DNA of 60,557 nucleotides from NCBI GenBank assembly GCA_016213435.1, contig JACRAL010000007.1:1-60557 (forward strand). Direction: 5' to 3'. This document shows positions 8,302 to 17,067 of this stretch, one piece after another (positions within the stretch are counted from its first letter, which is position 1; each line of letters starts with the position of its first letter). This stretch comes from Bacteroidota bacterium (GTDB lineage: Bacteria; Bacteroidota; Bacteroidia; Palsa-948). The notes beneath the pieces are model-generated. The model ran no database searches. It saw only the letters and a program-made list of their open reading frames with translations, and was not told the origin of the DNA. The translations under genes and the position numbers were made by a program.

Positions 8302-8721
8302 CTAAACCGCATCCAGCGAAGTTGTCTTCTTCTTCTCCTTAATCTTCTGCTCCTTTAACCATGCCAACGCCTCATGCTGAGTATTAAAAATGGCTATCGG
8401 ATAATTTGGCTTATAAAATTTAATGAACAAACGCATCGTCATGCGAAGCGCGAGGTTCTCTACAGCACAGGCTTTAGCGCCAATCATGTTTTGCTTGAAG
8501 TACTTAACAGCCGCCTTCATAGTTTCATACCCAATTGGAATAAAGCCCTGAAATGTTGTTAATGTAAACACTTTGTCTCCCATTCCTGTTTCTATAAAAT
8601 AATCTTTTACCTGTTCAATATCTTTTGGATACAGCTTATCCACTTGTTTTATTTCGATATGAAGAATATCGTCTTCAAGCAGGTATGCAGTAAAGGCTGG
8701 AAAATCACATTGTTCTTTCAT
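8302..8721 (-). CDS. SpoIIAA/STAS-like protein, copy 2
   Basis: A 139-residue tandem paralog of the 7846-8259 protein, sharing the first 12 residues exactly and the phrases TFQGFIPI and YPIAIF. It differs at the C-terminus (KEKKKTTSLDAV). It is transcribed first of the pair. The identical N-termini and divergent middles point to a fairly old duplication with conversion or constraint at the start. Confidence 0.75.
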   Translation of the reverse strand: MKEQCDFPAFTAYLLEDDILHIEIKQVDKLYPKDIEQVKDYFIETGMGDKVFTLTTFQGFIPIGYETMKAAVKYFKQNMIGAKACAVENLALRMTMRLFIKFYKPNYPIAIFNTQHEALAWLKEQKIKEKKKTTSLDAV

Positions 8722-8860
8722 CTGTTTTTAGGGGTTTATGGTTTAGGTGTTATATATAATTATTGCCTGTTTGATAAATGCTTCTCACATCGCCTTTGCA
8801 GGAGAGCATATAGGATATTAAATAAAAACGCATCATTGATGTATAAGAGTGCAAGACGGA

Positions 8861-9847
8861 TTATAATTGCAAAAGGTTGGAATGCTTATTCAGAAAAGAA
8901 TTAATATTCGTTTCCACCCTCTTCAAAACATTTGATGCATCGGCACGCTGAAACTTTTCTCCCAGAATGTTTTCATAGAGTTCAATATAACGCTCGGATA
9001 TCTGCTTCACCACTTCATCCGTCATTTCAGGGACTTGCTGTCCGTCCTTGCCCTGAAACCCATTTGCCATCAGCCACTCACGAACAAATTCCTTTGAGAG
9101 TTGTTTTTGAGGTTCCCCTTTTTGCTGGCGTTCGGCATACCCTTCTTTATAAAAGTATCTGGATGAATCGGGCGTATGGATTTCGTCTATGAGGTAAATA
9201 TTATTATGCCGGTCGGGATTTGAAATCCCGACCAACTTACCGAATTCATATTTAGTATCTACCAATATCAATCCCATCTTATCCGCAAGTTCGGTGCCGC
9301 GTTTAAAAATTGCGCGGGTATATTTTTCCAGTTGCTCGTAATCTTGCTTCGATACAATACCCTGTTTAAGAATCTCCTCGCGGGAAATGTCTTCATCATG
9401 ACCTACGGATGCTTTGGTTGTTGGCGTAATGATTGGCTCTGGGAATTTATCATTCTCCTTCATTCCTTCCGGCAGTTTCACTCCGCAAAGTTCGCGCTTG
9501 CCCGATTTGTAAGTTCTCCATGCATGGCCGCTCATGTATCCGCGTATCACCATTTCCACTTTGAATGGTTCGCACAATCTTCCCACCGTTACCATCGGAT
9601 CGGGAGTATCGATCACCCAATTAGGAACAATATCAGAAGTCGCTTTCAGAAATTTGGAAGCGATCTGATTCAGCACCTGTCCTTTGTATGGAATGCCTTT
9701 CGGCAGCACCACATCAAAGGCGGATATCCTGTCGGATACCACCATCACCAAAAGTTCATCGTTGATATTATACACATCGCGCACTTTCCCTTTATAAAAA
9801 CTTTTTTGTCCGGGTAATTTAAAGTTGGTTGAAGTAATTGCGTCCAT
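8861..9847 (-). CDS. purC: Phosphoribosylaminoimidazole-succinocarboxamide synthase
   Basis: SAICAR synthetase, which joins CAIR and aspartate with ATP in purine biosynthesis. The 328-residue length is the long form found in Bacteroidota and eukaryotes. Recognisable motifs are [10 protein letters not shown] near residue 17, [20 protein letters not shown], and DTKYEFG followed by [11 protein letters not shown]. The gene stands alone, with a dispersed repeat upstream between it and phoH. Confidence 0.96.
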   Translation of the reverse strand: MDAITSTNFKLPGQKSFYKGKVRDVYNINDELLVMVVSDRISAFDVVLPKGIPYKGQVLNQIASKFLKATSDIVPNWVIDTPDPMVTVGRLCEPFKVEMVIRGYMSGHAWRTYKSGKRELCGVKLPEGMKENDKFPEPIITPTTKASVGHDEDISREEILKQGIVSKQDYEQLEKYTRAIFKRGTELADKMGLILVDTKYEFGKLVGISNPDRHNNIYLIDEIHTPDSSRYFYKEGYAERQQKGEPQKQLSKEFVREWLMANGFQGKDGQQVPEMTDEVVKQISERYIELYENILGEKFQRADASNVLKRVETNINSFLNKHSNLLQL

Positions 9848-9875
9848 AGAAATATATTTATTATTACTAAGCCCA

Positions 9876-9976
9876 CCTCTGACGGAGTCCGATACTCGTC
9901 AGAGTCATCGGACCCTTCCCTCCCAAAGGGAGGGGGATCATCCAGTTCCTCCCCTTCGGGGAGGTTAGGAGGGGCT
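9876..9976. repeat. Dispersed palindromic repeat between purC and phoH
   Basis: Contains CCCTCCCAAAGGGAGGGG and CCTCCCCTTCGGGGAGG followed by TTAGGAGGGGC, plus the self-complementary GATACTCGTCAGAGTCATCG module. It may serve as the phoH terminator on the minus strand. Confidence 0.75.
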
Positions 9977-10931
9977 ATTTATTTTCATTTTCTGTATTCT
10001 TAGCGTATGCATCAATAACACTCCTTACTATTTTGTGGCGCACCACATCGCTTCCATCCAGATGAATGAAATCTATTCCGGGAATGCCTTTAAGAATATG
10101 TTCCGCATTGAGCAATCCCGAAGGATGATTTCTCGGCAGATCGATCTGTGTAATATCTCCTGTAATAATGAATTTTGCGGTAGTTCCCATTCTTGTCAAA
10201 AACATTTTCAGTTGTCCTGCCGTTGCGTTCTGCGCTTCGTCAAGAATTACATAGGCGTGATCAAGTGTGCGGCCGCGCATGAAAGCAAGAGGGGCAATTT
10301 CCAGTATGCGATTTTCCACATAGTATTGCATTTTCTCTGCGGGGATCATATCGTAAAGCGCATCGTACAAGGGCTGGAGATAGGGATCCAGTTTTTCTTT
10401 CATATCACCGGGAAGAAATCCTAAGCTCTCCCCTGCTTCCACAGCCGGACGGCACAAAACAATTCTTCTCACTTCTTTGTTTTTCAGTGCACGAACCGCC
10501 ATCGCCACTGCAGTATATGTTTTTCCTGTTCCGGCAGGACCAATTGCAAAGATCACATCGTTGGTCTTTGCGCTCTCCAGCATCTTTTTCTGATTGGCAG
10601 TTCTTGCCTTTACAATTATCCCGTTATTGCCAAAAACAATTACATCTTTCGAATCAGTAGAAGAATTTAATTGAGAATCGTTTCCGGTAAGTATCTGCTC
10701 TATCATCTCTTCCGACAGCCTTCCGTTGGAGGAGAAATAATTCTGCAGTGCCTGTATTCTCTTCTCAAAGACATCCAGCTCCTCTTGTTCTCCCAAAACC
10801 TTTAAGGTATCACCGCGCGCAACAATTTTAAGCTTAGGAAAGTTTTTTTTGATCAGGTAGAGGTTCCGGTCGTTTATCCCGTAAAACTCTATGGGATTGT
10901 CGGATTCAATGCGGATGAGTAGTTCGTTCAA
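9975..10931 (-). CDS. phoH: PhoH-like ATPase
   Basis: A 318-residue cytosolic PhoH/YbeZ-type P-loop ATPase linked to RNA metabolism and ribosome maturation (often with YbeY). It carries an N-terminal KH-like region (about residues 1-80), Walker A GPAGTGKTYTA near residue 133, an FLPGDMKEK segment, and Walker B VILDEAQN. The length is typical. No ybeY lies next to it. Confidence 0.95.
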   Translation of the reverse strand: MNELLIRIESDNPIEFYGINDRNLYLIKKNFPKLKIVARGDTLKVLGEQEELDVFEKRIQALQNYFSSNGRLSEEMIEQILTGNDSQLNSSTDSKDVIVFGNNGIIVKARTANQKKMLESAKTNDVIFAIGPAGTGKTYTAVAMAVRALKNKEVRRIVLCRPAVEAGESLGFLPGDMKEKLDPYLQPLYDALYDMIPAEKMQYYVENRILEIAPLAFMRGRTLDHAYVILDEAQNATAGQLKMFLTRMGTTAKFIITGDITQIDLPRNHPSGLLNAEHILKGIPGIDFIHLDGSDVVRHKIVRSVIDAYAKNTENENK

Positions 10932-11069
10932 GAGGGAAAATTTAATTTATGAATGGTAAATCGTTTATTGTGTTTACTTTTGCGAAGCAAATTAAAGAAA
11001 AAAACATTTTGGTTTTTGAACAAATAGTGAACAAACGGCAGACTCTAAACCATAAACCATAAACTTTCA

Positions 11070-11849
11070 GTGGCAATAATCACTCTCACTACCGACCTTG
11101 GCTTGCACGATTATTACGTGGGCGCGCTGAAAGGCACTATTCTCAGCCAGATGCCCGAAGCTGTTATTGTGGATATTTCTCATTCTGTTCCGGCATTTGA
11201 TATTCGCCATGCTGCCTATGTGCTCAGTCAGGCGTATCCGAACTTTCCGAAGGAGACAGTGCACATACTTGGAGTGAATGCGGAAATAGCAGCCAATCAA
11301 AATCATCTTGCCATTTATTGTGACGGACATTATTTCATAGGAACCGACAATGGGATTTTCTCTTTGCTTTTCGATAAAGTGCCTGATAAGATTTACGACC
11401 TCAGCAACATCCGGCAGGAAACCGAACTGCTTATCTTTCCGCTGAAGAATATTTTTGTGAAAGCTGCCTGCCATCTTGCGCGTGGCGGCACTCCCGAAGT
11501 ACTGGGCATGCAACAAGATGATTTCAGAAAAGTGGATACGGTGAATCCCGTTTTCACAGATAACACCCTGCATGGAACCGTAATGTACATCGACTCCTAC
11601 GGAAATGCCGTAATAAACATTACAAAGAAGTTGTTCAGCGATACAGTAAAGGGAAAGAAATTCACGATCGAGTTCTCCGGGGAAGAGATCAATGAACTCT
11701 CCCTGCGCTACAACGAAACTGCCGGTGGAAATATACTCGCGCTTTTCAACTCAGCAGGATATCTGGAGATTGCACAGGTGCAGGACAGCGTTTCAAAATT
11801 ATACAACCTCTCGGTGGGAAGTTCGGTAGTGGTTAGAGTATTGGAATAA
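11070..11849 (+). CDS. S-adenosyl-L-methionine hydrolase (adenosine-forming) family
   Basis: A 259-residue member of the SAM-dependent halogenase/hydroxide adenosyltransferase family. Typical members hydrolyse SAM to adenosine and methionine. Features are ITLTTDLGLHDYYVGALKG at the N-terminus, the DISHSVPAFDIRHAAYVL motif, GTDNGIFSLL, and YIDSYGNAVINI opening the C-terminal barrel. The start is a GTG at 11070; no better ATG keeps the conserved N-terminus. Confidence 0.92.
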   Translation: MAIITLTTDLGLHDYYVGALKGTILSQMPEAVIVDISHSVPAFDIRHAAYVLSQAYPNFPKETVHILGVNAEIAANQNHLAIYCDGHYFIGTDNGIFSLLFDKVPDKIYDLSNIRQETELLIFPLKNIFVKAACHLARGGTPEVLGMQQDDFRKVDTVNPVFTDNTLHGTVMYIDSYGNAVINITKKLFSDTVKGKKFTIEFSGEEINELSLRYNETAGGNILALFNSAGYLEIAQVQDSVSKLYNLSVGSSVVVRVLE

Positions 11850-11919
11850 GCCAAACTTTATCAACAACTCTTTCTTTCTGCTGATTTTTATTTATTCTTG
11901 CAACATTAAAAACAAAAAC

Positions 11920-12894
11920 ATGAAAAAACTTTTACACACTTTCCTTTCATCGGGATTCTTTGCCATTCTTTTACTGCTGTTCGGCAATGCTTTCTCTCAA
12001 TCCTTTCCTTCCAGCCAAACGGATGGAAAATACTATACTGTAAATGGAGCAAAGCTCTGGACGGTCAGCTTCGGCAAAGGTGATCCACTGTTTTTCATTG
12101 CCGGAGGTCCGGGCGGCTCACACTATGGATTAAGAAGTTTCGATTCGCTTTCCACCACAAACACGTTGGTTTATTTTGATGGTTTTGGCAGAGGAAAATC
12201 GGATACAGCAAAAAACGTAAGTGAGTATACATTGGCAAGAGACATAGAAGACATGGAAGGGTTGAGAAAAGCAATGGGCTTTTCAAAGATTAATATTCTT
12301 GGTCATTCTTACGGAGGAGTGGTTGCGCAGGGATACGCCATAAAATATCCCAACAATGTCAATCATTTAATTCTGGCAAATACTTTTCACAGCTTCATTA
12401 TGTGGCAGGAAAATGATGACAACAGCAATCATGAAATGAAAACAAATTATCCGGAAATGTGGGATACCTTGATGATATTGAGAGAGCAAGGTGCAATCTC
12501 CAGCGATCCTATTCATCAGGAAGTTTACGGAAGAGTGCCCTATGGTTTCTTATATGCATACAATCCCGATAATTTTAAAAGAAGAGGAAGAAAGCCCTAT
12601 CCGAATCCAATGAACACAAAACTGTATTATCAGATGGTAGGCAAAGACGGAGATTTTATTGTTGGCAGCGATATTGGAACTTTTGATTTCAGAAAACAAT
12701 TGAAAGACCTGAAAATGCCCATCCTTGTTATTGGCGGAAGATACGACCGTGTAGCCGTGCCATGGATGATGATCAAATACAAAGAGTATTGTCCGCAGGC
12801 AAAATATGTAATGTTTGAACACAGCGGCCATAACCCGCAGGTAGAAGAGCCGGCAGATGAATTTAAATTGATCAGAGAATTCTTAAGCAAATAA
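11920..12894 (+). CDS. Secreted alpha/beta hydrolase, proline iminopeptidase-like
   Basis: A 324-residue protein with an N-terminal signal peptide (FLSSGFFAILLLLFGNAFSQ) and an alpha/beta-hydrolase fold. The oxyanion motif AGGPGGSHYG and nucleophile elbow GHSYGG (Ser about residue 130) match peptidase family S33. The acid lies in VIGGRYDRV and the histidine in EHSGHNPQVE. It is probably periplasmic and releases N-terminal residues from peptides. It is followed by a secreted M13 peptidase, so the two may share a peptide-degradation role. Confidence 0.88.
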   Translation: MKKLLHTFLSSGFFAILLLLFGNAFSQSFPSSQTDGKYYTVNGAKLWTVSFGKGDPLFFIAGGPGGSHYGLRSFDSLSTTNTLVYFDGFGRGKSDTAKNVSEYTLARDIEDMEGLRKAMGFSKINILGHSYGGVVAQGYAIKYPNNVNHLILANTFHSFIMWQENDDNSNHEMKTNYPEMWDTLMILREQGAISSDPIHQEVYGRVPYGFLYAYNPDNFKRRGRKPYPNPMNTKLYYQMVGKDGDFIVGSDIGTFDFRKQLKDLKMPILVIGGRYDRVAVPWMMIKYKEYCPQAKYVMFEHSGHNPQVEEPADEFKLIREFLSK

Positions 12895-12940
12895 ATTAAC
12901 AACTCTGATTTTAGAAATAATTTTATTGATAAAATAATGC

Positions 12941-13030
12941 AAAAACACGAATTAATGCGAATGATGCGAACCTGTCTTCCGTCCGGCAGGTAAATCCATT
13001 CGTGACATTCGCATTTGTTCGCATTATTGG
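12941..13030. repeat. Inverted repeat of GCGAAT-type units
   Basis: An AATGCGAATGATGCGAAC arm is followed about 50 bp later by the complementary TTCGCATTTGTTCGCATTA. The second arm overlaps an upstream extension of the M13 gene frame, which argues for the later start chosen for that gene. Confidence 0.55.
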
Positions 13031-13085
13031 CATTATGCTATATGATACAAATACTCAAAAACCTGATTTACATAATCAACAATTT

Positions 13086-15140
13086 ATGAAATTCAAAAAC
13101 AATTTAGCCACAGCATTCTTTTCGCTGATCGCATTGATCGCATGCAACAATGCAGACAAGAAACCCACAGAGCAAACACTGCCTGACCCTTTGGTTAACA
13201 ATCGCGACACCACCGTTAACCCTGCAACAGATTTTTTTAATTATGCAAACGGAGGATGGTTTAACAGCCACCCTATTCCTGCATCGGAGAAAAGCAATGG
13301 GATCTTCAAAACAATCGGAGATACGATCAACGAACAGGTAAGGCATGTTTGCATAGAAGCCGCAGCCGACACCAAAGCTGAGAAAGGAAGCAATAAACAA
13401 AAGATAGGCGATTTCTATGCTTCCGGAATGGATACGCTGGACATTGAAAAAAACGGAATAGCACCTTTAACTACAGAGATGCAAAAGATCGATGCCGTTA
13501 ATGACCTTCAATCTATGATGACAGCCATCGCGCATTTATATACGATAGGAGTTCGTCCGGCATTTTCATTTGGCATAGGACAGGATGATAGGATCAGCTC
13601 CAAATATGCACTGACTTTTTCCCAAGGCGGTTTGGGCTTAGGGCAGCGCGATTACTATTTCAACACAGATACCCGCACGGTAAATATCCGCAATGAATAT
13701 GTGAAACATATAGAAGCGATGCTCAAACTGATCGGTCAGGAAGAAACCCTTGCGAAAAAGAATGTCGATGCAATTATGAAAATGGAAACCGATCTTGCTA
13801 AGTCCTCTCGCAAATTAGAAGCGTTGCGCGACCCCGAAAAGAATTACAACAAAATGAGTTTGGCGCAATTCAATAAACTAACTCCCGCTATTGCATGGAA
13901 CGAAATCCTGACTGAGATGGGTGTTAAAAATGCCGACTCGGTCATCATCAAACAACCTGAGTTTTATACGACATTGAATGTTTTAACAAAAAAATATTCC
14001 ATTGATAACTGGAAAGCATATTTAAAATGGAACCTGGTAAATACCTATGCCGCTTACCTGAACAAAGAAACTGAACAGCAAAATTTTAAATTCTACTCCA
14101 CAATCATGAACGGAGTAACCGAACAGAAACCGAGATGGAAACGCGTGGTGGAAGAAACAAACAGTTCGCTGGGCGAATTGCTGGGACAAGTGTATGTGGA
14201 TGAGTACCTGCCAAAAGGTTCCAAAGAAAAACTGCTGGAGATAGGCAATAATATACGCGATGTATTTGCAGAACATATCAGGAAGTTAGATTGGATGAGC
14301 GATTCCACCAAAACAAAAGCATTGAGCAAGCTATCCACCATTGTGATGAAGGTAGGATATCCTGATAAATGGAAAGACATGAGCGCCCTGCAAATTGAGC
14401 GCAGCGGTTATTGCACAAACGTGATGCGGGCTAATAATTGGTATTACAATTATAACATAAACCAATACGGAAAACCTGTTGACCGCACGGAGTGGATCAT
14501 GACCCCGCAGACCTACAATGCATATTACAATCCGGGGAACAACGAAATTGCCATTCCAGGCTGCAACATCATTGTGCCCGGCTTTGAAGGACGCATGCCC
14601 GATGATGCCATACTCTACGGCATTATAGGAGGATCTACTTTTGCCCACGAGATCACTCATGGTTTTGACGATGAAGGCAGCCAGTACGATGAAAAGGGAA
14701 ATCTCAACAAATGGTGGATGCCTGAAGACCGAAAAAAATTTGTTGCCAAAACAAAGCTGATAGTGGAACAGTTTAACAAATACACAGTGCTCGACAGCAT
14801 GCACGTAAACGGAGATGCCACTCAAGGAGAAAATATTGCCGATCTCGGTGGTGTGGTAATGGGCTACGAAGCGTTTAAGAAAACACCGCAGTACAAAGAA
14901 AACCAAATAATAAGCGGACTCACACCCGACCAGCGTTTCTTCCTTGCCTATGCCTATGCATGGATGATAAATATTAAAAAAGAATCGCTGGCACGGAAGA
15001 TAATGACCGATGTACATGCCCCTGCACAATTCCGGGTAAACGGACCTTTAAGCAACATTCCGGAGTTTTATAAAACATTTAATGTGAAACAAGGCGATGC
15101 CATGTATCGGCCGGATAGCTTGCGTGTGGTTATATGGTAA
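13086..15140 (+). CDS. M13 family metallopeptidase lipoprotein (PepO-like)
   Basis: A 684-residue neprilysin-type zinc endopeptidase. I chose ATG 13086, which gives a lipoprotein signal (FFSLIALIAC with the lipid-attachment cysteine); the upstream frame from 13002 crosses an inverted repeat. The zinc site HEITH has histidines 521 and 525, the third ligand lies in GENIADLGG, and NAYY and the C-terminal YRPD(S) are as in the family. It should act in the periplasm or at the outer membrane on peptides. Confidence 0.94.
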   Translation: MKFKNNLATAFFSLIALIACNNADKKPTEQTLPDPLVNNRDTTVNPATDFFNYANGGWFNSHPIPASEKSNGIFKTIGDTINEQVRHVCIEAAADTKAEKGSNKQKIGDFYASGMDTLDIEKNGIAPLTTEMQKIDAVNDLQSMMTAIAHLYTIGVRPAFSFGIGQDDRISSKYALTFSQGGLGLGQRDYYFNTDTRTVNIRNEYVKHIEAMLKLIGQEETLAKKNVDAIMKMETDLAKSSRKLEALRDPEKNYNKMSLAQFNKLTPAIAWNEILTEMGVKNADSVIIKQPEFYTTLNVLTKKYSIDNWKAYLKWNLVNTYAAYLNKETEQQNFKFYSTIMNGVTEQKPRWKRVVEETNSSLGELLGQVYVDEYLPKGSKEKLLEIGNNIRDVFAEHIRKLDWMSDSTKTKALSKLSTIVMKVGYPDKWKDMSALQIERSGYCTNVMRANNWYYNYNINQYGKPVDRTEWIMTPQTYNAYYNPGNNEIAIPGCNIIVPGFEGRMPDDAILYGIIGGSTFAHEITHGFDDEGSQYDEKGNLNKWWMPEDRKKFVAKTKLIVEQFNKYTVLDSMHVNGDATQGENIADLGGVVMGYEAFKKTPQYKENQIISGLTPDQRFFLAYAYAWMINIKKESLARKIMTDVHAPAQFRVNGPLSNIPEFYKTFNVKQGDAMYRPDSLRVVIW

Positions 15141-15189
15141 TAAGTTGGTTTTGTGTCAACTTATTTCAGGACGAAACAGATATAAATAA

Positions 15190-15222
15190 AAAAGACGCAT
15201 CGTGAGGATGCGCCTTTTCTTT
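15190..15222. terminator. Hairpin terminator between M13 peptidase and csp
   Basis: The stem GCATC/GGATGC is flanked by an A-run on the left and TTTTCTTTT on the right. It can act on both strands and separates the convergent peptidase and cold-shock genes. Confidence 0.75.
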
Positions 15223-15285
15223 TCATCAGTCCGATTTCAAATTCCTTTCCGTAGAAATCCTTCGGATCAGAAAGGACTGATAGCA

Positions 15286-15483
15286 CTAAGCTCTTTGAAC
15301 ATTAACTGCGTTCTTTCCCTTAGGAGAATCTTCGGCTTCAAAAGTTACATTATCTCCTTCATTAAGCTGATCGAACGTGGTACCTACCACTGAATTGCTG
15401 TGAAAGAATAAATCTTTTTCCTGGCCTTCGCTTTTAATGAAACCAAAACCTTTGTCTGTCTTTTTTTTAATAATTCCGTTCAT
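15286..15483 (-). CDS. Cold-shock domain protein
   Basis: A 65-residue CspA-family single-stranded nucleic-acid chaperone. RNP1 appears as KGFGFIK and RNP2 as DLFFHSN, both with their aromatic residues. A further TFEAEDSPKGKNAVNVQ closes the barrel. Members bind RNA during cold shock or growth transitions. Confidence 0.95.
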   Translation of the reverse strand: MNGIIKKKTDKGFGFIKSEGQEKDLFFHSNSVVGTTFDQLNEGDNVTFEAEDSPKGKNAVNVQRA

Positions 15484-15868
15484 GATATTATATGTTTTAT
15501 TTGATTAAGTGTAAATATAGCCTTATTTTCATAGTAGACGTTTTTTTGCGCCAATGATTCCATGTAGTGCGTATACTTTTGCGCGCATACCCCCTAAGAG
15601 GTTGTTTTCTCCTAAACCATTGTCTAAATTATTAGGGCATTCGTCTTGCGCTTTATCGTACACAGCAATTTAAAAACGCAATTCGTCTAAATCCCATTTC
15701 CTTCACGCAATATTTGTTTTACCGCCTGCGTTTTATCTGAAATTATCAGCCATGTTATAATGTTACTCTGAACTAAAAACAAAACGCTTCTCTGTTCCCT
15801 TTCCTTCAGGAGAGGGTTTAGGCGAGGCACAATAAGTCCTGCCAATAAAACAGCAGGCAACATGTAAT
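15484..15868. other. Gene-free region with one dispersed repeat
   Basis: A 385-bp spacer upstream of both csp (minus) and the 15869 gene (plus). It holds a dispersed palindrome at about 15784-15827 (CCCTTTCCTTCAGGAGAGGG core). I see no convincing ORF or RNA gene. Confidence 0.5.
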
Positions 15869-16504
15869 ATGGCTACAAAACCAAAAACACCGATCCGGCA
15901 CATTCTGGCGGTGTTGAACATGCCAAAACCAATTGGCGACAAGATCGTGAAAGCGCAGTTCATTCAAAAGTCGCTCACGGGCAATTCAAGTTTTCCTGTT
16001 CCCTACCCTGCCAACATCATTTCGCTTGCGCAGTTAGGAACAGACATCGCTGCGCTGGTTGCAGCCGAAACAAACTCGCGGGCGCATACTGCCGGCACTG
16101 CCGATGCGCGCAACGCAGTGCTGCAAACAGTGATTGCCGATTTGAGAAACATCATGTCCATGGTTCAGGCAGCAGCGGATAAACTTCCTGCCACTGCCGA
16201 AAACATTATTCTGGGTGCGGGCTATGATGTTAAAAAAGTATCGCCCCGCCAAAAGCAGGATGATGAGGCAACCGAGGGAGATGTTTCGGGCACTGTGCTG
16301 CTCACCGCATCGGGAGGCGGAGCGCATGAATGGCAGATGAGCAAAGACCAGCTTGCAATTACTAACCTGCCTGCCACTACCACTGCTCACACCACGGTGG
16401 AGAATCTGATACCGGGCGATATCTTTTATTTCAGAAATCGTCCCATTCTTAAAAATGGCAGAATGGGCAACTGGTGCGATTGGATCAAATTCATGATTCG
16501 CTAA
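15869..16504 (+). CDS. Hypothetical protein with fibronectin-III-like C-terminus
   Basis: A 211-residue protein without a signal peptide. The N-terminal half looks helical (LAQLGTDIAALVAAETNSRAH, then NAVLQTVIADLRNIMSMVQ). The C-terminal half (DVSGTVLLTASGGG.EWQMS...TVENLIPGDIFYFRNRPIL) has the strand pattern of an FN3 module. A strong terminator follows immediately. Like the 5257 gene, it lies next to a 42-bp tandem repeat. Function not recognised. Confidence 0.75.
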   Translation: MATKPKTPIRHILAVLNMPKPIGDKIVKAQFIQKSLTGNSSFPVPYPANIISLAQLGTDIAALVAAETNSRAHTAGTADARNAVLQTVIADLRNIMSMVQAAADKLPATAENIILGAGYDVKKVSPRQKQDDEATEGDVSGTVLLTASGGGAHEWQMSKDQLAITNLPATTTAHTTVENLIPGDIFYFRNRPILKNGRMGNWCDWIKFMIR

Positions 16505-16523
16505 GCGGAGGCGCAGAATAGAA

Positions 16524-16562
16524 AGGGGCAGGCGTGAAACTATGCGCCTGTCCCTTTTTTAT
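16524..16562 (+). terminator. Rho-independent terminator
   Basis: A near-perfect stem (GGGGCAGGCG with GCGCCTGTCCC) and a following TTTTTT run, 20 bp after the stop of the 15869 gene. Confidence 0.88.
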
Positions 16563-16603
16563 TTGCCGTTATTTTAGCGTTTCAGACGCTCGGATAGTAC
16601 ATT

Positions 16604-16840
16604 CTTGACGTAGATGTAAAGGTTCCCGCTCTCAACTCTCAAATCCTTGACATGGATTTAAATATCCATATTCTCAATTCAGTGATTTCCGATGTGAACT
16701 CTCAGATTCTTGCACGCAGCTTAAAGGTTCTTGACATGGATTCCAAGGTACATGCCCTCAACTCTCCAATCCACGATGTGGATTTAAAGATTCATTCTCC
16801 CAACTCACATATCCTTTCAAAGAATTCAAACACCCTTTGC
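16604..16840 (+). repeat. Degenerate 42-bp tandem repeat, about 5.5 copies
   Basis: Units start near 16604, 16646, 16688, 16730, 16772 and 16814 (partial). Each carries a TTGACATGGATTTAAA- or CGATGTGGATTTAAAG-like segment and a later CTCAACTCTCCAAT-like segment. Translated from the TAG-delimited frame they give a 14-residue unit (L-D-M-D-x-K-V-x-x-L-N-S-x-I). There is no start codon before the second unit, so it is either non-coding or a gene fragment (ATG at 16652). It has no unique spacers and is not a CRISPR array. Confidence 0.8.
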
Positions 16841-16890
16841 CAGTTTGAAATTAGCGCGGCTGTTCAAGGAAGTGTGGCAGGGATAGATAC

Positions 16891-16992
16891 AAAAAATAAG
16901 CCCCACCGAAGCGGGGCTCAAGGTTTTCACCTTCGGCATATAGCCTTATTGTGATAAGAAAGTTCAAAGAGGGATAACTCGTTGATTTCTTG
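16891..16992 (-). ncRNA. tracrRNA of the type II-C CRISPR system
   Basis: Read on the minus strand, divergent from cas9. It starts with an anti-repeat (AATCAACGAGTTATCCCTCT, then TTGAA..TTATCACAAT), whose TATCCCTCTTTGAA block and ATCAAC and CACAA parts match the complement of the single CRISPR repeat at 24064-24110. It is followed by the nexus CAATAAGGCTATATGCCG, the signature of tracrRNAs of II-C systems. It ends in a terminator hairpin AGCCCCGC/GCGGGGCT with a TTATTTTTT tail. A TATATTTG -7 box precedes it. Confidence 0.9.
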
Positions 16993-16995
16993 AAG

Positions 16996-17003
16996 CAAAT
17001 ATA
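16996..17003 (-). promoter_or_regulatory. -7 promoter box of the tracrRNA
   Basis: TATATTTG on the minus strand, a perfect match to the Bacteroidota TAnnTTTG element, lies 4 bp upstream of the proposed tracrRNA start. On the plus strand a TATATTCG at 17037-17044 could serve cas9. Confidence 0.7.
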
Positions 17004-17067
17004 TGAAAAATCATTTCACCCCTCATTTTACTTTTTTATATTCGCCATTCATTAAATAACTATTACA

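Noticed and set aside
16652-16954. 100-residue ORF before cas9
   Set aside because: It starts inside the second repeat unit and reads into the tracrRNA terminator; at best a gene fragment.
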